Source: Pedosphaera sp. (lineage in GTDB: Bacteria > Verrucomicrobiota > Verrucomicrobiia > Limisphaerales > SIAT01). Taken from it: a DNA stretch of 13,319 nucleotides. Location of the stretch: assembly GCA_009691645.1 (NCBI GenBank), contig SIAT01000034.1, positions 1-13,319 on the forward strand, in the 5' to 3' direction. The position numbers were made by a program, and so were the translations under genes. The number at the start of each line of letters is the position of its first letter. Position 1 is the stretch's first letter. This document shows, piece by piece, positions 1 to 6,177 of the stretch. The notes under the pieces are model-generated. The model was given only the letters and a program-made list of their open reading frames with translations, made no database searches and was not told where the DNA came from.

Positions 1-205
1 AAGGAAATTGCTTTCGCGCCCGCCGCACCGGAAACGGTCAGAACGCGGACGGGCGTCGGGGAGTGAGGGGGTCTGGGGGGAGCGAGGGGCGAAAAGAGGT
101 TGAAGTGCGCTGGTGATGCTGCTCCGCACGGGAGATTTCGTGGGACTGATAGGAATTTGCTTTCTGGACGCTCCGCGGTTCAGACAGGCGCGTGCCTTGG
201 CGACA
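1..205. other. Left-edge stretch without a convincing gene
   Basis: I see no gene I can defend here. The plus-strand frame starting at base 1 is open for 21 codons and ends at the TGA at 64-66, so the last residues of a plus-strand gene entering from the left are possible, but too little is visible to recognise it. The rest is a purine-rich, G-run tract (58-89, listed separately) and about 110 bp of ordinary sequence downstream of the minus-strand gene that ends at 206. A short inverted pair (AGGC/GCCT near 186-197) lies just past that stop but has no T-run, so I do not call it a terminator. Confidence 0.4.
58..89 (+). other. G-run tract fitting a G-quadruplex pattern
   Basis: Four runs of G (58-61, 67-71, 75-80 and 86-89) are separated by loops of 5, 3 and 5 bases, which satisfies the usual G3+N1-7 four-times rule. 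It lies in apparently non-coding DNA next to the possible end of a plus-strand reading frame. Folding, and any role in transcription or termination, is inference. Confidence 0.4.
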
Positions 206-1255
206 TCAAGCATTGGGCGCGTGCGTAGAGGGCGTGGAGGCACTGCGCGGGCCGAAGACTTCCTCGTAAGCGCTGGCGTAAGTGAAAAGCATCCACGGAA
301 CGGTCACCAATCCACCCAGACAGAAACAGAATAGGCCGGCTATATTGATGAGGCTGGCTACGAAGACGAAGGCGAAGGTCTTCCACCAATGTTTGCCGAC
401 GACTTTCCAGCTCGTGACCATCGCCTGCCAGAAATCCATCTTGCGATCCACCACCAGCGGCAGCGTGAAAGCCCAGCGGACACTCAGGTAAATTATCGGC
501 ACAAACACCGTCACGAGGAGCACCGCGGCCCCGGCCAGCACGGCCTCGGGCGATGGCTTTACTCCATTCTCGAAACGAACACCCATCGCAAACAAGGTCA
601 CCACGGTGAGAACGATGCCCGGCAGTATCGCGACGAAAACCAAGATGCCCTGCACAATTTGAGCGAGCACCAGATGGATGAAGTTGCGCTTGAAGCCCGA
701 GAAAAGGTCCTCCACGCCAGCCTGCTGTCTGCGGGAACTCTTGATGAAGAAATAGAGCAAGCCGCCCATCAACGGCCCACCCACCAACATGCTCGCCAGC
801 GAGAAGACAATGCCGATGCATGGAATCATCCCCAACAGTGAGATGACAATGATGATGAAGCCGTAGAGCAACACGACGCCCACGGCCACGCCAAAGTTCG
901 CCTTCAGCAGATCCCAGCCGCGGCTCAGACAATCGCCGATGTTCAGGTCGAAATCGCGCGTCAACACATCCGCCGGCAGCGGCACCTCGCCCGCCGCGCT
1001 GCCCGCACTGCCACTGCCGATTGGCCGGAACCCCGACACTGTCTTAAAACCCTGCACTGGCGGCGCGCCAGTGGCGCCGCTCGCGCCCGGCAGCAACGCG
1101 GCCAGTTCCGGATAATTCGCCAGCGGTTGAAACGTTCCGCTATCCTTCTGCACTTGGGTCTGGCCGTTGGCGCGGCCTTGCGCGATCCACTGCTGAATCT
1201 GCTCAAGAGCAATCGGACCGTATTCGTTGCCGTCGCCGCCGATGATTTTGTACAT
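206..1255 (-). CDS. GYF_2-domain multi-pass membrane protein
   Basis: This 349-residue protein has no known enzymatic role. Residues 1-55 form a GYF_2 (DUF4339-like) domain: an MYKIIGGDGNEYGPI start, then a helix ending in WIAQGR and a Q-rich strand. Such domains are thought to mediate protein-protein contacts. A flexible Gly/Ala/Pro/Ser linker (about 56-100) leads into a membrane region with hydrophobic segments near 120-150, 153-171, 194-222, 238-260 and 294-326, interrupted by short basic loops. The C-terminal tail is short and polar. The ATG at 1255 starts exactly at the domain boundary, although no Shine-Dalgarno sequence is evident. It lies 63 bp downstream of dprA on the same strand and could be co-transcribed with it. 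Proteins with this layout are common in Verrucomicrobiota and Planctomycetota (from memory). The function is unknown; the gene is almost certainly real. Confidence 0.85.
   Translation of the reverse strand: MYKIIGGDGNEYGPIALEQIQQWIAQGRANGQTQVQKDSGTFQPLANYPELAALLPGASGATGAPPVQGFKTVSGFRPIGSGSAGSAAGEVPLPADVLTRDFDLNIGDCLSRGWDLLKANFGVAVGVVLLYGFIIIVISLLGMIPCIGIVFSLASMLVGGPLMGGLLYFFIKSSRRQQAGVEDLFSGFKRNFIHLVLAQIVQGILVFVAILPGIVLTVVTLFAMGVRFENGVKPSPEAVLAGAAVLLVTVFVPIIYLSVRWAFTLPLVVDRKMDFWQAMVTSWKVVGKHWWKTFAFVFVASLINIAGLFCFCLGGLVTVPWMLFTYASAYEEVFGPRSASTPSTHAPNA
1055..1073. repeat. Perfect 8-bp inverted repeat inside the GYF_2 gene linker
   Basis: CACTGGCG (1055-1062) and CGCCAGTG (1066-1073) are perfect inverted arms around a 3-base centre. 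The right arm overlaps a second palindromic unit, GCGCCAGTGGCGC (1065-1077), whose reverse complement recurs exactly in dprA at 2307-2319. It encodes part of the Gly/Ala/Pro linker, where sequence constraint is low. It may be a chance product of GC-rich codons. Confidence 0.45.
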
Positions 1256-1318
1256 AGTGATGCGTTAAGTGACACGGGCGTTGTAGGGGAAACCGACCGT
1301 GCAAGCAAGCGCTGCCGC

Positions 1319-2425
1319 TCAGCTATTCCGCGCAAAGACCTTGCCGGGCAACTGCCGCACCAACCGCTTCATCTCGAGACCGAGTAACGTCACCGAAATC
1401 GTCGCGGCGGGCAGTCCCACGTGGCGAATAATCTCATCAATCTGACGCTCCTCGTGCTCGAGCGTGGCGAGGATTTTTTGTTCCTCGGCTGAAAGTTCCA
1501 GCAACGGCAACGCGCCGGTCTCGGCGGGCGAAGCCGGCCGGTTGCTTGCGGGAAAGAGATATTCGAACTCGCTCAGAATGTCCTCGGCATTCTCGCAAAG
1601 CTTCGCCCCTTTCTTGATCAGATCGTGACAGCCTTTGCTGCGCGGCGAATCCACACGGCCCGGCACCGCGAAAACCTGCCGGCCGTACTCGGTGGCGAGA
1701 CCCGCCGTGATGAGCGCGCCGCTGGTGAGGTTCGCCTCGACGACCACCGTCCCGAGCGTCATGCCGGCCACGATGCGGTTGCGGATGGGAAAGCTCTGCT
1801 TGTCCGCCGGCCGGTTGAACGGGAACTGTGTGATGACCGCGCCGCTAGCGGCGATCCGCTCGAACAGCTCGGCGTTCTCCGGCGGGAAGACAATGTTGAT
1901 GCCCGTGCCGAGCACGGCGATGGTGCGGCCCTTCGCGGCCATCGCGCCTTGATGCACCGCGGTGTCGATGCCCCGCGCGCCGCCGCTCACCACCGTGACC
2001 CCCGACGAAGCGACCTGCCACGCGAGTTTACGCGCGGTCTCGATGCCGTAATGCGTCGTCTGTCGCGAACCCACCATCGCCACCGCCTGCCGATCGCGTG
2101 CCTCCATCCGGCCCTTCACGTAGAGCGCGACCGGCGGATCGTAAATCTGCCGGAGCGATTCAGGATATTCCTCGTCCAGTTGCGTAATCACGCGGCAGCC
2201 GAACTCGGCGATCCGCTTCAGTTCGCCCGCGAGGTCCACGCTCTTCTCCCAATTCGCGATGGCCCCGGCGGTTTCCACCCCGATGCCGCGAACACGGATC
2301 AGTTCCGCGCCACTGGCGCGCAGGATCGCCGGCGCGTCGGTGAAGTGATCGAGCAGTTGGCGGACGCGGATGGGGCCGACACCCTCGATGAGATTGAGTG
2401 CGATGAACGCTTCGCGGGGATTCAC
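1319..2425 (-). CDS. dprA: DNA-processing protein DprA
   Basis: DprA (DNA-protecting protein A, also called Smf) binds incoming single-stranded DNA during natural transformation, protects it and loads RecA; it acts in the cytoplasm. The 368 residues show the full family layout. An N-terminal helix-hairpin-helix/SAM-like region (about 1-60, with LIEGVGP and VRGIGVE turns) is followed by a Rossmann-like DprA core with VAMVGSR (116-121), SGGARGID (147-154), FPIRNRIVAG (212-221), SGALITA (235-241) and VFAVPG (251-256). A C-terminal winged-helix domain spans about 310-360. Length and motif order are typical, so it should be functional. The start codon is GTG at 2425; the NPREAFIALNLIEG start matches family N-termini and no better ATG lies upstream. 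It is 37 bp downstream of the ceramidase-like gene on the same strand. No com genes are in view, and many non-competent bacteria also carry dprA. Confidence 0.96.
   Translation of the reverse strand: MNPREAFIALNLIEGVGPIRVRQLLDHFTDAPAILRASGAELIRVRGIGVETAGAIANWEKSVDLAGELKRIAEFGCRVITQLDEEYPESLRQIYDPPVALYVKGRMEARDRQAVAMVGSRQTTHYGIETARKLAWQVASSGVTVVSGGARGIDTAVHQGAMAAKGRTIAVLGTGINIVFPPENAELFERIAASGAVITQFPFNRPADKQSFPIRNRIVAGMTLGTVVVEANLTSGALITAGLATEYGRQVFAVPGRVDSPRSKGCHDLIKKGAKLCENAEDILSEFEYLFPASNRPASPAETGALPLLELSAEEQKILATLEHEERQIDEIIRHVGLPAATISVTLLGLEMKRLVRQLPGKVFARNS
2306..2320. repeat. 15-bp palindrome within dprA
   Basis: CGCGCCA (2306-2312) and TGGCGCG (2314-2320) are perfect inverted arms around one base. 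The inner 13-mer GCGCCACTGGCGC also occurs, in reverse complement, at 1065-1077 in the next gene. It lies in the N-terminal DNA-binding region of dprA and is fully coding. No function is evident. Confidence 0.4.
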
Positions 2426-2462
2426 GTCCTACCGGTAACCCCGAACGGCAGACGGCGCAAGT

Positions 2463-3830
2463 TCACCTCGGTGGCAGCAGCACGCGTCGCAGCGCGTCCA
2501 TCATCGTCTGCTCCGCGCCGGGCGCCACCCAGCACCAATCGCTCAGATTGCCATCGCGCTCGGCCCAGTGTTGCTCGGTCGGGATGTAACCGGTCGCGCC
2601 ATCGCCATAACCCGCCACAAGCACGAAGGAATCGGGGCGCAGTTTCTGTGCGGCAAGCTGGTATTCCACGTACGCTTCGCCGGGCAACAGCAGAAATTGC
2701 GCGGCGCCGAAATCAATCAGCGGCAGGTCAATCGGCCGTCCGGCGGCGGAACGCTTGCGCCAACTCAAACCCATCGCCGCGAGACATTGCTGGAACGGCG
2801 CGACGCCGGCCGTGAGCTTTTTCTCCATCTCCACCGGATCGAAATCGCCATTCTCACGCAGCATCAGTTTCAATGGCACGTGCCGGAACGCGATCTTCTC
2901 CACCGGTCGGCGGCGCGTTTCCTGCCACGCGGCGGACATCGCGGCGTGAAGCCGGTCGGCAAGCGCAATGCGATTGGTGCGCGCGCCGTCATTGTATTTG
3001 CCGGCGGTGACGTTGCCGCTGCAGCCGGAGAAATAAATCTGGAACACGTCCGGCAATTCCTTTTGTCGCCGCGCGCGAGCCAGCCCTGGAAAATCGGCGG
3101 AGATCTCGCCGGTGCGATAGTAACTCATCGGATGCGTCGCGTAACCGCTCACGGCGGCCAGGGGCGTGTCGCCATTCCAAAAACTCAACGTCTTGAGCCA
3201 CGGGTCAATCACACCGTCGCCAGCTTCACGGGCAAGCACGTTGCGCGTCGCGCTGCCGCGGTCGAAACTCAGTTTGCCATCCGGCAACACGTAACGGCGA
3301 TTGCTGGCGATCCGTTCCACCTTCGCCTGTCCGGTGCCGAGATGGGTGAACCGCCGCGCTTTCGGGAGCGACGCGCGCAACGCTTCGGCCACGCGCCGCA
3401 CGGCTTTCTCGTGGAACTCCAGATCGCACACGCTGCCGGCCAGGTTGCGCGCGCGCAAAATCCGTTCCGCCTCCAGATCCGCGACCGGCGCTTCGTGCTG
3501 GTGAATGGTCGTGACGAACACGCGCACCGACTCGGTGCCCGCCGCCTCGGCCAGCGCGGCGCGCCAGCGATCGTACGCGTCGTTGCGGATCTCGCACCAA
3601 TCCACCGAGACGAACACGATCGGCTTCTCCGCGCCGAGGATGACGAACCCGCGCGCAAGCAACGGATCGGCGACGGACTTCGCCTGCCACGCACCGCCCA
3701 TCATCCCGTGGCCGACGGGCACGGTGACATCCGCCTCGAAAGTCGCGAGCGAGAACTCCGCGGCCGCGAGTGCACGAGCAATGCAGAGCGGCGCGATGAG
3801 CGGCAGAAGGGGTCGAAAAAGGGATCGCAT
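2463..3830 (-). CDS. Exported neutral/alkaline ceramidase-like protein
   Basis: This is a 455-residue protein with a signal peptide (hydrophobic residues about 7-23, ending ALAAA), so it is probably periplasmic or secreted. It resembles the N-terminal catalytic domain of neutral/alkaline non-lysosomal ceramidases, zinc amidases that hydrolyse N-acyl sphingosine. Candidate zinc ligands appear in family order: H110 in IHQHEAP, H233 in YATHPMS, E385 in LLPGEAY and Y415 in GYIPTEQHW. The segment FSGCSGNVTAGKYN (267-280) corresponds to the loop that carries the nucleophilic serine in Pseudomonas ceramidase, but Thr275 appears to occupy that place. The protein is shorter than full ceramidases and lacks the C-terminal Ig-like domain. 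Divergent relatives of unknown substrate are common in Verrucomicrobiota and Planctomycetota (from memory). I take the ATG at 3830, since a GTG one codon upstream overlaps a GGAG. It is divergent from the methyltransferase gene. The fold is fairly sure; the substrate is not. Confidence 0.8.
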   Translation of the reverse strand: MRSLFRPLLPLIAPLCIARALAAAEFSLATFEADVTVPVGHGMMGGAWQAKSVADPLLARGFVILGAEKPIVFVSVDWCEIRNDAYDRWRAALAEAAGTESVRVFVTTIHQHEAPVADLEAERILRARNLAGSVCDLEFHEKAVRRVAEALRASLPKARRFTHLGTGQAKVERIASNRRYVLPDGKLSFDRGSATRNVLAREAGDGVIDPWLKTLSFWNGDTPLAAVSGYATHPMSYYRTGEISADFPGLARARRQKELPDVFQIYFSGCSGNVTAGKYNDGARTNRIALADRLHAAMSAAWQETRRRPVEKIAFRHVPLKLMLRENGDFDPVEMEKKLTAGVAPFQQCLAAMGLSWRKRSAAGRPIDLPLIDFGAAQFLLLPGEAYVEYQLAAQKLRPDSFVLVAGYGDGATGYIPTEQHWAERDGNLSDWCWVAPGAEQTMMDALRRVLLPPR

Positions 3831-3879
3831 CACTCCGGTCTAGTGGGGCGGCGCGGCGCAGGCAAGTTTCAAATGCTTT

Positions 3880-3907
3880 TTGACATTCGTCCATCAAAGT
3901 TAACAAT
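3880..3907 (+). promoter_or_regulatory. Possible sigma-70-type promoter for the methyltransferase
   Basis: A perfect TTGACA (3880-3885) is followed after 16 bp by AACAAT (3902-3907), a 4/6 match to a -10 box. It sits in the 86-bp divergent gap upstream of the ATG at 3917. Transcription would start within a few bases of the ATG, and no Shine-Dalgarno sequence precedes that ATG, so the mRNA may be leaderless or nearly so. The -10 match is weak and promoter rules in this phylum are poorly known. Confidence 0.35.
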
Positions 3908-3916
3908 CGCGCGCGG

Positions 3917-4852
3917 ATGGCTGTTCCAAAGGAGAGTTCCCCGAAGACGAGCGCGCAGGCCTGCGATCTGTGCGGCTGCGTGGATTATTTGCTCTTCGCC
4001 GAGAAAGGGCGCGGCAGTAGCGCGCTGCGCACGGTCATCTGCCGCGGTTGCGGGTTGGTGCACACGAACCCGCGCCCGAGCGAACAGGCGAATCTCGAGT
4101 TCTATCACAAGACTTACTGGGGCCAGTACAAGAGCCAATCCGCGCCGGACGAGCGTTTCTTCCGCCGCCGTTTGCCGAAGATCAAACCGCTGCTGCAACT
4201 GCTCCGACCGCACCTGCGCCCCGGCGTGAAGGTGCTCGAGGTGGGCTGCGGCGTCGGCGCGCTGCTCTGGAGCATCAAGTCGCTCGTCGGCACCGGCACG
4301 TTCATCGGCGTGGAACCACACGACGGCCATGCAAAGTTCGCGCGCGAGGTGAAGGGTCTCGATGTGCGCAACGCGCTGCTGGAGGAAGTGGAAAAAGATT
4401 TGCCCCGCGCACACTTCGATCTCGTGGTGATGAACCACGTACTCGAACACACCACCAGCCCGACGCAAACGCTCACCACGCTCAAGCAACTCCTGCGGCC
4501 CGGCGGGCTGTTCGTCGCCGAAGTGCCGAACATCGAGGCGCCCGGTTCGCGGCTCTCGCACTTCTTCCACGTCGCGCATCACTACAATTTCTCACCGCAC
4601 ACACTGCAACGGTTGGGGGTGAAATGCGGCCTCCGCATGCGCCACGTCTCCGCGCTCGACGGCGATCTGCCCGGCACGCGGCTGCTGGGAATTTTCGAGA
4701 ACACCGCGCCGGATCCCGATGTAGCGCTGCATTTCATCCGCGACGATGCCGACGAACGCGCGACCGCCCTGCGACGCTACAATCGCTGGTATTGGCTCAC
4801 CGGCGCGAGTCTGCGCAAGAAAATCACCCACTGGCAGCGCCAGCGGATGTGA
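3917..4852 (+). CDS. Class I SAM-dependent methyltransferase with N-terminal zinc motif
   Basis: This 311-residue cytoplasmic protein lacks a signal peptide and membrane spans. It begins with a small zinc-ribbon-like unit, C16xxC19 and C42xxC45 (CDLCG ... CRGCG), followed by LVHTNPRP, a layout seen in many methyltransferases of polysaccharide and sugar biosynthesis clusters. The Methyltransf_23/11-type core follows: SAM-binding motif I VLEVGCGVGALL (106-117), acidic FIGVEP (129-134), FDLVVMNHVLEH (167-178) and LRPGGLFVAEVPN (193-205). The C-terminal part (about 215-311) is basic and family-specific. The substrate cannot be told from the sequence, and no sugar genes are in view. It is the only plus-strand gene, standing alone between a divergent and a convergent neighbour, so it is probably monocistronic. 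The ATG at 3917 is the first in frame after the last upstream stop and has no Shine-Dalgarno sequence. Confidence 0.9.
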   Translation: MAVPKESSPKTSAQACDLCGCVDYLLFAEKGRGSSALRTVICRGCGLVHTNPRPSEQANLEFYHKTYWGQYKSQSAPDERFFRRRLPKIKPLLQLLRPHLRPGVKVLEVGCGVGALLWSIKSLVGTGTFIGVEPHDGHAKFAREVKGLDVRNALLEEVEKDLPRAHFDLVVMNHVLEHTTSPTQTLTTLKQLLRPGGLFVAEVPNIEAPGSRLSHFFHVAHHYNFSPHTLQRLGVKCGLRMRHVSALDGDLPGTRLLGIFENTAPDPDVALHFIRDDADERATALRRYNRWYWLTGASLRKKITHWQRQRM

Positions 4853-4863
4853 GATCGGAATAT

Positions 4864-4885
4864 GCCCTGCGCTGAAACGCGGGGC
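4864..4885. terminator. GC hairpin between convergent genes
   Basis: GCCCTGCG (4864-4871) pairs with CGCGGGGC (4878-4885) through eight pairs (one G-T) around the loop CTGAAA. It fills most of the 33-bp gap between the methyltransferase stop (4852) and the stop of the converging respiratory operon (4886), the expected place for a bidirectional terminator. Neither side has a real T-run, so it could instead be a 3'-end stabilising hairpin. Confidence 0.45.
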
Positions 4886-5506
4886 TTACTTGTCGGAAGT
4901 CTTCAGCAACTCCTCAGCCGACCACGGAGCGATGCGGCTTTTCTCGGTGTCACGAATCTTTTTGACCTGCTCTGACGTGACGGCGGAGAAGCTGTGGTCC
5001 CAGTCCTTGTTACGCCGGACGTAGCTGATGACCGAGGCGATCTGCTGATCGCTCATGTTGTCCTTCCACGGCACCATCGCGTTGTTGAAGTCCAAACCAT
5101 TGACCTTGATCGGGCCTTGAATGCCGTGAAGCACGAGACGGATGATCCGGTTCGCCCCCTCGGTCTTCACCCAATCGGAACCGGCGAGTGGCGGGAACTG
5201 GCCCGCCGAGCCGAGGCCGGAGGCTTGATGGCACGCGGCACAATTCTGGGTGTAAAGCTTGCGACCTTCGAGGAAGGCGATGCGCTCGGGATCCTTCGGC
5301 AGGAAATCTTCGAGCTGCTTGGTCGAGACGTACGGCGCGAATACTTGCGCGGAGAAACCGCCGTCGTTCTCATCGAACCGCACCGTTCCGGCGTAGGCGA
5401 CGACGGCGAGGGCGACGATAATCCAGATCGGAAAGGCTCCGGCGTTGGCCTTCGGCTCAGCCGCCTCGGGCGGGAGCGAGGAAAGTTTTTGCGTGTCCGC
5501 GTTCAT
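4886..5506 (-). CDS. Membrane-anchored monohaem cytochrome c (CcoP-position subunit)
   Basis: This 206-residue c-type cytochrome, the last gene of the operon, probably passes electrons on the periplasmic side. One transmembrane anchor (about 25-40) follows a polar N-terminus. The class I cytochrome c domain has the haem motif CAACH (89-93), with FPPLAGSDW (104-112) after it and M144 in NNAMVPW as the likely axial ligand. A charged C-terminal tail (about 170-206) is rich in Lys/Glu/Asp. It sits where ccoP is found in cbb3 operons, but canonical CcoP (FixP) carries two haem c groups and a different N-terminal anchor. The start overlaps the preceding gene's stop by four bases (ATGA), which implies translational coupling; no clear Shine-Dalgarno sequence is present. 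Alternatively, it may be a dedicated electron carrier for ACIII rather than an oxidase subunit. Confidence 0.9.
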   Translation of the reverse strand: MNADTQKLSSLPPEAAEPKANAGAFPIWIIVALAVVAYAGTVRFDENDGGFSAQVFAPYVSTKQLEDFLPKDPERIAFLEGRKLYTQNCAACHQASGLGSAGQFPPLAGSDWVKTEGANRIIRLVLHGIQGPIKVNGLDFNNAMVPWKDNMSDQQIASVISYVRRNKDWDHSFSAVTSEQVKKIRDTEKSRIAPWSAEELLKTSDK

Positions 5507-6177
5507 TTCTTGGCAGGAGAATTGGTGGTCGGAGCCGAGAGCGTGGCCGGTTTGGTTTTTGGCTTCGCCGGCAGCGGCGCTTCAAAGAGCGGCGCATCGG
5601 ACCGCAGGCTGCGGAGATACGCCACCAACGCGAGCGCGTCGGCTTTCGGCACGATCTCGTGGCCGGCGAACCGCTGGGCTTCCTCGGGCGGCAGCTTGAG
5701 CGCGTTGGGCGAGGGCTTGGCACCAATGGCGCCCTTCGTGAAGAGGAAGCGATACGAGGGCATCACGGATTTCTCCGCCACCAATCGCGGTTTGTAGAGG
5801 TGGACGAGGTGCCAGTTATCATCAATCTGACGCGCGCCAATGTTGGCGAGGTCCGGCCCGATGCGCGAAGAACCAAGCATCACCGGCGAGTCGAAGATAT
5901 AATCCTGCGCGACCGTGCGGCGCGCGCCCCAACCGCGGGCGATGTCCGTTCCCGGCCGCACTTGTTGCGTGTGGCAGGCGGCGCAGTTGTTCGCGCGATA
6001 GACATCCGCGCCCTGCTGGGCGAGACCCGATCGGGCGGAAGGATAGATTTGACCAGTCTCCTCGATCTCCACCGGCTTGAGCGCGCCGAGTTGGATTTGG
6101 GGCCAGACCACGAGGCCGAACCACGAGGTGGAAAGCGCGGCGAAAATGCCGAACACCAAAAGCGGGGCTTGATTCAT
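5503..6177 (-). CDS. ccoO: cbb3-type oxidase subunit II-like cytochrome c (CcoO-like)
   Basis: CcoO is the monohaem c subunit of cbb3 oxidase, anchored by one N-terminal helix and facing the periplasm. This 224-residue protein has an anchor (about 6-26), then IYPSARSGLAQQGADVY, the haem motif CAACH (65-69) in CAACHTQQVRP (the CcoO signature is CxxCHSQ-like followed by RP), IGPDLANIG (106-114), DDNWHLVHLYKPR (119-131) and the Met ligand M139 in SVMPSYRFLF. These closely follow CcoO, so haem binding should be intact. A low-complexity Pro/Lys/Thr/Ala tail (about 200-224) is extra. A strong GGAGGTG lies 7 bp before the ATG. It overlaps the genes on both sides by four bases (ATGA). Its membrane partner is the unusual CcoN-like protein upstream, so its electron acceptor is uncertain. 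Confidence 0.93.
   Translation of the reverse strand: MNQAPLLVFGIFAALSTSWFGLVVWPQIQLGALKPVEIEETGQIYPSARSGLAQQGADVYRANNCAACHTQQVRPGTDIARGWGARRTVAQDYIFDSPVMLGSSRIGPDLANIGARQIDDNWHLVHLYKPRLVAEKSVMPSYRFLFTKGAIGAKPSPNALKLPPEEAQRFAGHEIVPKADALALVAYLRSLRSDAPLFEAPLPAKPKTKPATLSAPTTNSPAKK

Noticed and set aside
2568..4229. Open plus-strand frame of more than 550 codons opposite the ceramidase-like gene, running into the methyltransferase gene
   Set aside because: It is antisense to a gene with clear motifs and signal peptide, its translation is Arg/His-rich without recognisable domains, and it overlaps the methyltransferase out of frame. It is a by-product of strong GC-rich codon bias.
3869..4582. Minus-strand open frame opposite the methyltransferase
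   Set aside because: The plus-strand reading contains the complete SAM-binding motif set; the minus-strand product is low-complexity and unlike any family I know.
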